Positions 1-8,900 of a stretch of DNA of 37,323 nt are shown piece by piece; within the stretch, counting starts at the first letter, position 1, and each line of letters starts with the position of its first letter. The stretch is from a bacterium. GTDB lineage: Bacteria; Verrucomicrobiota; Verrucomicrobiia; Limisphaerales; J093. The notes beneath the pieces were generated by a model. It saw only the letters and a program-made list of their open reading frames with translations, made no database searches and was not told the origin of the DNA. The stretch spans positions 1 through 37,323 of the forward strand of contig JAKANS010000042.1 in the NCBI GenBank assembly GCA_021823625.1, read 5' to 3'. The position numbers and the translations under genes are program-made.

Positions 1-755
1 GACACCGCCCCCGAAAGCCTCCACGACTGGCTGGCCCAGTTGCGCCAGGCTTACCCCCGCGCCCAGGTCGCCCTCTGCGTCGAACAGCCGGCCGTCAACC
101 TGCTGCTCTTCCTGGAGGCGTACGCCTGGATCAGCCTTTTCCCCATCAATCCGATCACCCTCCAGAAGTTCCGCGAGACCTTCGTTACCAGCCGCGCCAA
201 GGATGACGCCAAAGACGCCCGCTACCTGGCCGAACTCCTCCTGGCCCACCACCAGCGCCTGACCCCCTGGGCCCCCCGAGGACGCCGCCACCCGGCGCCT
301 CCAACAACTGGTCCTGCACCGGCGGGCCGTCGTCGATGAGCGCACCGCCCTGACCAACCGTCTGCAAGCCCTGCTCAAGCAGTACTTTCCACAAGCCCTC
401 GACTTCTGCGGCGAGGAGCTCTGGCGTCCCCTGGCCACCGCCTTTCTGCTCCAATGGCCCATCCTCCAGGCCGTTCAAAAGGCCCGGCCGGCCGCGCTCC
501 GCGCCTTCTATCGCCTCCACGGCTCGCGCAGTCAAACCCTGGTGGACCGCCGGCTCGAACGCCTCGCCCAGGCCGTGCCCTGACCGACGACACCGCGCTG
601 CTGGACACTTTTGCCCTGCGGGTGCAACTCATCGCCTGCCAACTCCAACGGGTCACCCGCGCCGTGGCCCAATACGACGCGCAGATTGCCGAATGCTTCC
701 CCGACACCCGGACGCCGCGTTCTTTGCCCGCCTGCCCGGTGCCGGCGCGCTTGAC
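1..755 (+). pseudogene. IS110-family transposase, decayed remnant (both ends missing)
   Basis: The translation, pieced over three frames, reads as the DEDD/Tnp_IS110 domain and linker of an IS110-type transposase: a CVEQPAVN segment, then the SRAKDDAKDARYLAELL stretch typical of the family, a helical linker, and the start of the C-terminal Tnp_20 domain (FFARLPGAGA, near 725-755). The 5' end lies outside the window. Three single-base lesions break it: an extra C in the run at 272-277, a lost base near 578-581 (giving a stop at 581-583), and a lost base near 706. Homology stops just after the LPGAGA motif, so most of the C-terminal catalytic domain is absent. The copy cannot make active transposase. 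It abuts the truncated minus-strand gene that follows. Family assignment is by motif recognition. Confidence 0.8.
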
Positions 756-756
756 G

Positions 757-1016
757 CGAACGTGCCGCATCGGGGCGCGCGCGCGCGCTTGGAACGACGC
801 CTCCAGAACCGCGTTCGTGCAGGGAGTGATCGCCAGGCGGGTGACCGTGCAGCACCGCGGCGCCAACGCCTGGGCCAAAAACAGCGCCACTATCAGGAGA
901 ATCGCGGCGGCGAGGCCCCCCCGGCAAAATGTTCGCTTTGCAGATAGCGAGGTACCTAACACGCGTGACGGACGTGGGCTGCCCGCGTTCTTGCCAGTGA
1001 TTTTGTTTGGGCTCAT
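757..1016 (-). pseudogene. N-terminal fragment of a membrane protein, coupled to the HEAT-repeat gene
   Basis: An ATG at 1016 overlaps the stop of the HEAT-repeat gene as ATGA (1013-1016), the same coupling used throughout the window, so this was probably a real downstream gene. It encodes a basic N-terminus followed by one hydrophobic segment (GGLAAAILLIVALFLAQALA, about residues 33-52), as in a signal anchor. After roughly 80-85 residues the sequence runs into the antisense of the IS110 transposase remnant, where the reading continues only by chance. The rest of the gene has therefore probably been lost or displaced by the insertion. The exact junction, set here at about 757, cannot be fixed without an intact relative. 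Function unknown. Confidence 0.45.
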
Positions 1017-2182
1017 TTCGAGGCTCCTGTCTCTACGCGTCGAATCTCAAGGAAGACGTCCCGGTTGTTGTCTTGCGCGCAGAGAACGATCTGCCCGTCC
1101 GCAATGACGCACAAAGTCGAGACATTCGGGTTGTCCGCCGCTGGCAGACCCAGGACCTCGAAGCGGCCCAGAAAATGATCGGCGGCGTCGCTGGCGTCGG
1201 ATCCTCGATAGAGCGCGAGCCCCGCCCGGGGATCGCTGTTCCAGCACTGGGCGGCGGCGGGAATAGATCGGCCCAGGGGAATGAGCGTCTTACGCTCGCC
1301 CAGGAAGTCGAGTTTCAAGGCTTCGATGGTCACTCCATTGACCACCATCGGCGTCGCCGCTTCCACCACGAGCGGTTTGCCGACCTTCTCCGGGGCGATG
1401 CGCCACAGGGCGGTTTGCACCTGTTGCGTGATACTCTCGGGGCCCACCATACCCGGATCGTTGAGCATTTTCAGAATCTCCGGAACAGCCGACCGGCCGC
1501 GCCAGCCAAACATGCTCAAGCCCACCAGCGCATTCCACCGCACATTCACCTGCGAGTCCTCCAAGGCACGCGTCAGCGCCGGAATGACTACCTCAGGATT
1601 TCCTCCGATACTCATCACGGCCGAGACTGCGTGAAACCGGACGTCCGCATTGGTATGGGCAAAGTCGTGGATCAGCACCGGCAGCGCCGCCTCGGCCCCT
1701 CGACCGATGTGGCCCAGGGCCAGCGCCGTGCAACTTTGGGAGGAAGGGGAAAGGTTCTGTTCGTAGATGCGAATCAGTTCGGGCACCGCGCTCGCTGCCG
1801 TGCTCCCCAGCATCTCGAACGCATACTCCGCCTCCTCATGCAAGTCCACCGCATAGCGGTACTGAAGGCGTCTAAGACCGAACCGCCGAGCCGTCTCGAT
1901 CAACTTGCGCACCCAAGGCGGCCTATCCTTGGCACGCAGCATCTGCAGCAGTGTGGGAATCCCGTTGGTGCCAATGTGGCGGATGGCATCGTCCGCCTCT
2001 TTCCAACCGGGCGAACCATACGGTGGGCTGGCAGCAGAGGACGCAACATGGTGGTCGAGCCAATTGCTGAGGGTCCGGCCCTCGAAGACGGGTTCACGCC
2101 TGCCGGACGCGCGCCAGGCGAGCCATCCGACAACGACGCCTACGAGGAAGAAGCCGGCCACGATGTTGAAGCGCCTGATCAT
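1013..2182 (-). CDS. HEAT-repeat envelope protein with a C-terminal Hsp70 substrate-binding-like domain
   Basis: 389 residues. One N-terminal hydrophobic anchor (residues 8-24, VAGFFLVGVVVGWLAW) should place the body outside the cytoplasm. Residues about 60-265 are HEAT-type helical repeats, seen as recurring A-VPELI-, ALGHIG and VRFHAVSAVMSIGG patterns, a typical protein-binding scaffold. Residues about 280-385 do not fit HEAT repeats. They follow the order of the DnaK substrate-binding beta sandwich: GVTIEALKLDF, then TLIPLGRSIPA (compare DnaK TLI-NTTIP), then LALYRGSD, LGRFEVLGLP (compare LGQF-L-GI-P), then a strand ending in ADGQIVLCAQD (compare DADGIL-VSAKD). No ATPase domain is present. 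It could bind unfolded or extended peptides in the envelope. The domain call rests on motif order seen by eye. The gene overlaps a truncated downstream gene by ATGA. Confidence 0.75.
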   Translation of the reverse strand: MIRRFNIVAGFFLVGVVVGWLAWRASGRREPVFEGRTLSNWLDHHVASSAASPPYGSPGWKEADDAIRHIGTNGIPTLLQMLRAKDRPPWVRKLIETARRFGLRRLQYRYAVDLHEEAEYAFEMLGSTAASAVPELIRIYEQNLSPSSQSCTALALGHIGRGAEAALPVLIHDFAHTNADVRFHAVSAVMSIGGNPEVVIPALTRALEDSQVNVRWNALVGLSMFGWRGRSAVPEILKMLNDPGMVGPESITQQVQTALWRIAPEKVGKPLVVEAATPMVVNGVTIEALKLDFLGERKTLIPLGRSIPAAAQCWNSDPRAGLALYRGSDASDAADHFLGRFEVLGLPAADNPNVSTLCVIADGQIVLCAQDNNRDVFLEIRRVETGASK

Positions 2183-2205
2183 TGCCGTGCCTGAAGGAGT
2201 TTCAT
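2179..2205 (-). other. Possible 8-codon leader ORF ahead of the HEAT-repeat gene
   Basis: An ATG at 2205 opens a reading frame encoding MKLLQARQ whose stop (2179-2181) overlaps the start codon of the HEAT-repeat gene as ATGA. It could couple translation, since no good ribosome-binding site precedes the main start, or it could be chance. Nothing else supports it. Confidence 0.2.
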
Positions 2206-2427
2206 AATGCCTTCATCGTGGCCAAACAGTCACTGAACGCATGCGATCGAGCCCGGTGTTCCCATGGAACAGTCAGGCCGATTGGGGTTGTCCGGGGGGA
2301 GAGGTCCGGGAACAACCGCCCAATGCGCGGTCTATCGCCGGAAAGACCTGGGCTTGTGGCTGCATGTTGGCCGGAGGCTTGGCGGAAGCGAGGCGGTTGG
2401 CAAGCCGGGAATTAGGTCGGGCGCCGT

Positions 2428-3579
2428 TCACTTCGCCGTGCTGCCCACCGTGAGCCGCGCGATCTGGAGCATGAGCTTCTCCAGCTCGCGGTAGTACGCG
2501 TCTTCCGGGAGTTGCGACTTGGTTTCGCGCAGCCGGGCCACGGCCAGTTCCAACGCGTCGCGCTGGGCACGAATCTCCGGCGGCAACGCCTGTTCCTCCG
2601 CGCTGAGGACGAGGTGGATTTGGTGCGCGCGGACACCGTCCAGCGCGCCGCCTTCCTTCGGCTGCTTGACCGCCCGCACGCCCCGGAACCACTCCGCCGG
2701 CGTGCCCAACCCGTCGCCGTTGTCGTCGATCAGCGGGTGCTCAGTCGCGAGCCGGCCCTCGGTCTTGTAGAAATCGGCCAGGTGCGTCGCGGCGCTCAGG
2801 AACGCTTCGAGCAGCGAGGTCTCGCCATCGTGGTCCAGGTCGCTCTGCGGGTCGTCGAGCGCGGCGGCCAAGTACCGGCCAAAGTGCGCGAAATTCAGTT
2901 CGTTGCCGCTGCGCGTGGCCGTGATCACCACGCGGTTGGTGGCGGAAAGTCGGTTCAGGAACGGCGCGCTCGCGGCGGTGGTGTCGATGATGACCTGCGG
3001 CCGGCGGAACGGCTTCAGCCACGCCGCCAGTTCGGTGGCGGACACGTCCGGGCCGCGCAGGTTGAAGCGCGCCTCCTTGCCGTCGAACGTGCCATGCCCA
3101 ATCAGGACGAGCCACAGGCCGGCGGCGGTGCCCACCGGTTCGGCGGCGAGCGCCTGCTGGAATCGGTCGCGATCAGTCGGCGGCGGGGCGGCGTCGCTGC
3201 CAATGCGGACCACGCGTGCGCCGGCGCGGTCGCACGCCTTCTGCCAGAGCTCGACCTGGCGCGCGAAGTTGGTGGCGAACTCGGGTTCGCCCGGTGCCCC
3301 CACCACGAGCAGGACGGTGGGCTGGTCGCTCGCCGGCGGTTCCGCGGCGCCAAGCAGACCAAACACCAGCCAGCCAATCGCGAGACTTAGCCACACCCAC
3401 CGACTTGTCTTTGAAACCGCAGATGAACGCCGATGAACGCAGATACGGGAGAGCCAGTCGGGAGGTTGAACAACTGAAGCCGGTTCACCACGCGGTTGAG
3501 CGCACCTGCGACGCCAAACCACTTCCCATCTGCGTGGGTCTGCGTCCATCGGCGGTTCAACGGCTGGATGGCAGTTCAT
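2428..3579 (-). CDS. Caspase/C13-like protein without the catalytic cysteine; last gene of the MoxR operon
   Basis: 383 residues from an ATG at 3579 that overlaps the upstream stop as ATGA. After a 55-residue stretch encoded by a palindromic repeat comes a signal-like segment (WLSLAIGWLVFGLLGAAEP, about 63-81). The body resembles caspase/legumain-fold (clan CD) proteins: LVLIGHGTFDG (His162), then VIIDTTAASAPFLNRL at the place where clan CD enzymes carry the nucleophile after beta-strand 4 (usually D-C-x-S-G), then RVVITATRSG and LDHDGETSLLEAFLSA. Thr200, Thr, Ala and Ala stand at the cysteine position, so protease activity is unlikely. From memory, related envelope proteins in this phylum show the same substitution. 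The tail (about 320-380) is helical. An alternative start is the GTG at 3396, directly before the signal segment, which would exclude the repeat. Being last in the operon, it probably works with the VWA proteins. Confidence 0.7.
   Translation of the reverse strand: MNCHPAVEPPMDADPRRWEVVWRRRCAQPRGEPASVVQPPDWLSRICVHRRSSAVSKTSRWVWLSLAIGWLVFGLLGAAEPPASDQPTVLLVVGAPGEPEFATNFARQVELWQKACDRAGARVVRIGSDAAPPPTDRDRFQQALAAEPVGTAAGLWLVLIGHGTFDGKEARFNLRGPDVSATELAAWLKPFRRPQVIIDTTAASAPFLNRLSATNRVVITATRSGNELNFAHFGRYLAAALDDPQSDLDHDGETSLLEAFLSAATHLADFYKTEGRLATEHPLIDDNGDGLGTPAEWFRGVRAVKQPKEGGALDGVRAHQIHLVLSAEEQALPPEIRAQRDALELAVARLRETKSQLPEDAYYRELEKLMLQIARLTVGSTAK
3411..3560 (-). repeat. Palindromic repeat element inside the 5' end of the caspase-like gene
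   Basis: Two related arms face each other: 3411-3444 (ttgaaaccgcagatgaacgc...) and 3525-3560 (reverse complement begins ttgaaccgccgatggacgca). Each arm carries the aacgC(A/C)GATgaacgcagat-type pattern, and about 80 bases lie between. The unit has no stop codon in the frame of the overlapping gene and encodes roughly residues 6-55 of it. Similar gaaccgcagatgaacgcagat motifs are commonly scattered between genes in this group of bacteria (recalled, not searched). Confidence 0.65.
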
Positions 3580-5948
3580 GGCAGACCTTTCGAGCGCCGC
3601 AGGCCCCACTCCGCCACCAGGCAGGCGAGCGCGAAGGCGAACAGCAACGGCGTGTGCCAGGCCGGGCGGGTCCAGGCTTCCATGACCGGCGCGTGACGTT
3701 CGGGCAGGGCGCGCACAAAGGCCGGCAGGTCCGCCGGCGAAAGCACCTCGCCGCCGGTACGGCGGGCGATCGCCTCGAGCAAGGCCGTGTTCGGCTGCAG
3801 CGACCGAAACTCCCCGGCCGCCAGATCGACGCTCCAGCCTGCCTCGGCGCGACCGACCTCCGCACCGGCGTTGTTGGTGACGCACGCGGTGGCGCGATAA
3901 CCGCCGGTAGCTCGCGGCACGTAGGTGGCCTGGTAAACCCCCGGCTCGGTCAACGACGGTTCGGCGCGCAAGCGAACAACGTTGGTCACGCCGCCAGCGG
4001 CCTCGTCCAAAGCCGGCTGGACTTCCACCGTCACCGCCGCGTCGTCGAGCGGTTCGAAATTCGCCGCGCGGGCGTGAACTCGGAACTGGACCGCGCCGCT
4101 GGACTGGTCGGGCTGCGGTTCCACGGCCAGGTCCACCCGGTCGGGCGCGTCGGCCACGAGCCAGCGCGTCAATTGGCGCCAGGTTTTCTCCAGGTCGTGC
4201 CGCGCCTCCGGATCGCGCATGCCCCACCGCCACAAATCCCCGACGGTGAACGCCGCCGTGCGCCCGCGACCGAAGCGCTGGGTCACCAACGCGGGCAAGG
4301 TCCGGCCGTGCTCGTCCGTAACCGTCGCCACGATGCTGGCGCCGGGTTTGACTTCGCGCACCGGGTTCAGCACCTGAAACGGCGGCGTGCCGGCGAGCCG
4401 CGCGTGCTCGTCGCCTTCATTGTCGCGCAACCGCGCCCAGGCCTGCAGCCAGCCTTCGCGGGCGAGGTCGAGCTTGAAGTTGCCCGGTGCCGGCACGAGG
4501 TCCGCGCGGTCCAGATACACCGGCAACAGGTCGCCGATCGGCGTGTGTTGGTACTGGCCCTGCCGGAATGACTCCGCCCCGCCAAGCATCAGCAGACCGC
4601 CGCCGCGCTCGGAGACGAACTTCTGCAAAAGGCTCGCCTGGTCGGCCGTGAAGAACGCGGCCTCCACGTCGTCGAGGATCACCGCGCGGTAGCCGTACAA
4701 ATCCTCCGCGGTGTGTGGAAAACCGCCGCGCAACTCCTGTTCGTCACGCGTGTTCAGGCGCACCAGCACGGGCTGGTCGTAGCGCTCGACCTCTTCGCGC
4801 GACTGGTTGCCGAAGCCGCGGAACAGCGGGTTGCCGGTCTCGCCCGCGCGCCCGCGAAAATCGAATTTCGGTTCGCGCAGCGCGACGCGGATGATGGCCA
4901 CGAGCTGGACCTGGTCGTCTTGCTGCAAGGCGCGGTTGAGGAACTTGTATTCCCAGTTCGGCCGGCCGGAGACGTACAACACCCGGTAAGGGCCGCGGCC
5001 GCGATCGACCGCCACCACGCGGGTGTTGTTCAGCAACGTCGCTTCGACGCCGTTGGTCGCGTTGACCGGAGCGCCGATCTCCTCGCGGGTGCCGACGCGG
5101 AGCCGGTAAAACGAAACGCCAGGCGACGCGGGTCGCCACTGAAACCGGAACGCCAGCGTGTCGTCGTCCTTGCGGGCGCGTTGCGCCGCCTCCTTCACCG
5201 TGTGGCCGTCGGCGTCCACGAGCCGCGCGACCACCGGCTCGCCGCTAAAGCCCGTGGCCGCCACGTCAGCTTGGAGCGAAGTGGGCGCGTCTTCGAAGGC
5301 GGTCTGGCTCACCTGGACTTGAGCGATCGCGAGGTCGCGCACGGCGCCGCGTTGGCCGATCACCACCGGGTACACCGGCGGCAGGCCGTCGAAGGCCGGC
5401 AGCGGGTCGCGCAGATCGGTCGCGTTGCCGTCGGTCAGGAGCAGCACGCCCGCCAGCGGCCGGCCGCGAAAGCGCTCGGCGATGCCGCGTAAGGCCGCGC
5501 CGATGGCCGAGGCGCGACCGTCAAGGGTCAGGTCGTTGAAATCCCGGCTGGCGCGCAGTCGCGAATCGAACGTGAAGCGCCGCACTTCGAAATGATCTTC
5601 GAGTTGCCGCTGCCAGTCGCCGCCGTCCGGGCCGAGCATCGCCCGCAACCCCTCGCCCCGCGATTTCGCGCTGCCGCGATCGTTGACCTGCAGGCCCTGG
5701 CTGTTGTCCGCCACGATGGCGAACAGGTTCGAGCCGGGTCGCGCGCGCTGGCCGGACCACAGCGGGTCGAGCAGGCAAAACGCCAGCGCCGCCACGCCGA
5801 GCGCCTTCAACGCCGCGCCCAGCCAGCGGATGCCGCCGCCGGGCCCGCCGCGGTAGCTCCACGCCAGCACCAACACCGCGAGACCGAGTGCGCCGGCGGC
5901 GGGCCAGAGCCAGTCCGTGCTGGAAAACGTGAGGGCGGCAAAGGTCAT
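3576..5948 (-). CDS. VWA / glutamine-amidotransferase-like membrane protein
   Basis: 790 residues; ATG at 5948, 13 bases after the preceding stop. Two N-terminal membrane helices (about 13-31 and 42-61) are followed by a von Willebrand factor A-like domain (about 74-200; FAIVADNSQG and LLLTDGNA are the metal-site-like motifs, the first being D-N-S-Q-G rather than the canonical DxSxS). A middle beta-sandwich follows, then VLYVSGRPNWEYKFL and a class I glutamine-amidotransferase-like fold (GYRAVILDDVEA...GGGLLMLGGAESF) with no obvious catalytic cysteine. The C-terminus has one more helix (TPLLFAFALACLVAEWGL) and a short basic tail. Proteins of this layout regularly accompany MoxR, DUF58 and BatA genes in Verrucomicrobiota and Planctomycetota; their molecular role is not established. 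The large middle region is predicted to be periplasmic. Confidence 0.8.
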   Translation of the reverse strand: MTFAALTFSSTDWLWPAAGALGLAVLVLAWSYRGGPGGGIRWLGAALKALGVAALAFCLLDPLWSGQRARPGSNLFAIVADNSQGLQVNDRGSAKSRGEGLRAMLGPDGGDWQRQLEDHFEVRRFTFDSRLRASRDFNDLTLDGRASAIGAALRGIAERFRGRPLAGVLLLTDGNATDLRDPLPAFDGLPPVYPVVIGQRGAVRDLAIAQVQVSQTAFEDAPTSLQADVAATGFSGEPVVARLVDADGHTVKEAAQRARKDDDTLAFRFQWRPASPGVSFYRLRVGTREEIGAPVNATNGVEATLLNNTRVVAVDRGRGPYRVLYVSGRPNWEYKFLNRALQQDDQVQLVAIIRVALREPKFDFRGRAGETGNPLFRGFGNQSREEVERYDQPVLVRLNTRDEQELRGGFPHTAEDLYGYRAVILDDVEAAFFTADQASLLQKFVSERGGGLLMLGGAESFRQGQYQHTPIGDLLPVYLDRADLVPAPGNFKLDLAREGWLQAWARLRDNEGDEHARLAGTPPFQVLNPVREVKPGASIVATVTDEHGRTLPALVTQRFGRGRTAAFTVGDLWRWGMRDPEARHDLEKTWRQLTRWLVADAPDRVDLAVEPQPDQSSGAVQFRVHARAANFEPLDDAAVTVEVQPALDEAAGGVTNVVRLRAEPSLTEPGVYQATYVPRATGGYRATACVTNNAGAEVGRAEAGWSVDLAAGEFRSLQPNTALLEAIARRTGGEVLSPADLPAFVRALPERHAPVMEAWTRPAWHTPLLFAFALACLVAEWGLRRSKGLP

Positions 5949-5961
5949 CGAAAGGCGGCCT

Positions 5962-8900
5962 TCACCGGTCCTTGCCGAGTTCCTCGTAATAGCGCCGGAC
6001 GAGTTCGGTGAACCGCGGCGGCACCGGATCGCGGTCGATCGGCACCAACGTGTCTTTCGGACCGCGGCGCGCGAGTTCCTCGGCGATCTGGTCCCGCACC
6101 TCGACCAGCGGGTGCAATACCTGGAGCCGGACCACCGCCCAGTCCGGCTTTTTCTGGTCGCGTTTGAACTCGAGGCGCATCTGGCGGGCCCGCTCGCGGG
6201 CGGTGGCGATTTCGCTCCGCAACGACGGCAGTTCGACCATTTCCTCGACCTCGCGCAGCCGGTCCGACCACGGCCCGAAATCGCCGCCGGTGATCGGTCC
6301 ACCGCCACGGCCTTCGTTGGTGTCGAACAACCGGTCCAACAGGTCGTCGGCAATCGCGCCGCCGTTGCCACCGTTGTTTTGCGCGCCGCTCAACTGGCGC
6401 GCGTTGCGCCCGCGGCCGGTCTGGCTCCGGTCGGCCGGCGGGCGACCGCTGTCCGGCGACTGGCGATCGGTGGGCGTCGAAGCGAGCGACTGGCCCTGCC
6501 GGTTTTGCGGCGTGCCACCGCGTTGCTGTTCCGCGTTGTTGCCGTTCTGGGCCTGAGCCGGTTGGCCTGCGCGCGAACGGTCGCCGCCGGGTTGCGGCTG
6601 AGCCTGCTCGCCACCGCGCGAATTCTGCGGTTGTTCGCGGCTGGCGGCTTCGCCGTTCGGCGCCTCGCGGTTTGCGTTTTCGCGGTTCGGATCCTCGGCG
6701 GCGAGCGCGATGCCGTTGGTCCGGCCGGCCTGGTCTTGGGCGGCCTCGCGTTCGACCTGATCGGCGAGGTTCTGCAACTCCTGTTGCGCCAGCCGCAAGG
6801 CCTCCGTGTCGTCACCGAGCACGCGTTCGGCGGCGCGCTCGACCCCGCGTTTCAGGTCGTCAATGCCGGCGCGGGCGCGCTGCTCGGCTTCGCCCGCGAA
6901 CGGCAGGTAGCCTTGACGGAGCATCTCCGCGGTGAGTTCGAGCGATTTGGCGCGGTCCTGCTCCGCGGTTTGCTGCAGCCGGTCGTAAAGGCTCCGCGTC
7001 ATCAGGCCGCGGTCGAGCAGGTCCTTCTGAAAATCCTTCACCGAGTTCGCGTCGGTCTGGGCGAAGCGCCGCAAGGTGTCGTAAAGCTCGCGCGACACCA
7101 GCGGCTCGGATTCCTCGGCCTGCTCGGAAACCTGGGTGGCGCGATCGACCAGGTTGGTCAGCCGCCCTTTTTGTTGGGCCAGTTGTTCCAGCGTCGCCTG
7201 GCGTTCGGCGCTGTCGCTCAACGTGCGGCGCTGGTTTGTGGACAAGTCATCCAGTTGCTTTTGCACCTGCTCCTGCTGGCGCGCGAGTTCGCGGGCGTCG
7301 GCGCGCATCTGGCGGAGTTCCTCGCCGAATTCGCCCGCGCTTTGCTGGCGCAACTGCTCGCGCATTTGCTCCATCTGCCGCTGGGCGCGCGTGCCGGCGG
7401 CGAGCGCCTGCGACACCGCCTCCTGGCCGGCGGCCTGCGCGGCGCGCTGCATGTCCTGCCGGGCCTGGTCCAACTGCTGCCGCTGGTCCTGCATTTGCGA
7501 CTGGTTCTCGGGCCGGTCCAGGCGCTGGCGGAGTTCGTCCGTGTCCGCGAGCATCTGGCGCTGCTCTTCCTCGAGGCGCTTGAGTTCACGCCGCGCCTCC
7601 TCGCGCTCGCGTTCGGTGCGGGCTTCCTGCAAGGCGGTCTGCAATTCCTGCAGGCGCTCGTTCAAGTCGCGCTGGCGGCGGGCGAGTTCCTGCAAGCGAT
7701 TCAACACCTGCAATTGCTCGCGGCGTTCGGGCGTGGTCGGCGCCTGGGCCTGGCGCTCGGTCTCGTAGCGGTTCTCGGATTGCGTGAGGTCGAGCTGGTC
7801 GAGCTGCCGCTGCATTTGCTGCTGGCGGCCGCTGTTCGCGTTCTGGCCGCGACCCCGGTTGCGGCTGCGCGCGACCTCGAATTCGCGTTCCTGGAGTTTC
7901 AGCAACGCCTGATACGCCGACTGCTCCGCGGCGAGCGCCGGCGAGAGCGCGGTGGGCGCGTTCGTGGCCCGCTCCAGTTCGGCGAGCGCCTTGGTCATCG
8001 CGGCGGCGGCTGCATTCCACGACGTGGCCGTGCGCGGGTCTTCGGCGCGTTCTTGGGCCTGCTGCGCCTGCTCGAGCACGTGCGCCTGCGAATCGCGCAC
8101 CACCGTGGCGTCCTTGACGTATTGGTCCGGAAGCTTGGCCGAAGCGCCGGCCTCCTGTCGGTCGCGCTGCAATTTCCAGGTGGCACTGATGATTTGCTTC
8201 TGCAATTCCGCGAGGCGTCCACTTTGGTTGCCTTGCTGGTCCGGTTGCTGGTTCGACTGCTGGTCGGCCGACTGGCTTTCGTTGCCCTGGCCTTCGCGGA
8301 AAATCTCCTCGAACGGCCGCACTTCGGCGAAGTACAGATCGCTGGTCGTGCGCCGCGGCTGGCCGTCCGGCCCGATGTCGTCCGCCCAGGCGAACCAGGA
8401 CAAGAACTGGTCGGGCGCCACTCCCAGGTCTTCCAATCGCAGGACGTGGTGGAACGCGCGCCTTTCCTTCGCCGGAACCGCCCGGTCCAACTCGATGAAC
8501 TTCGGTTCCTCACCCGCCACGGTGTAAGCCAGGCCGTGCGCGAGCACGCCGAAGTCGTCCCAGACCGTGCCGTCGAAGGCGACCTCCTCGATCGCGGAAG
8601 GCCGGATGTCCCCGCGCGGCGAAGTGAGCTTCAGTTCCGGAACGCGGTTGGGCAGCACGTTGATCACGAACTGCGGCGCGGTCTTGTTGGTGCGGCCCGC
8701 GGCGTCGAGAAGGCGCAATTCGTAGGTGCCGCTCGCCGCGAGCAGGAAGTTCGTCAACGTGGCGGCGGGGCGGTTGGTCTCGACATTCAGAGCGATCTCG
8801 GCGCCCGCCGCGCCTTTCGGAACCAGCCACGCGGACACGACGGGTTTGTTGAGCTGCAGGCTCCAGGCCAGGTGCGAACCCGCCACGGCGCTGACCCGGC

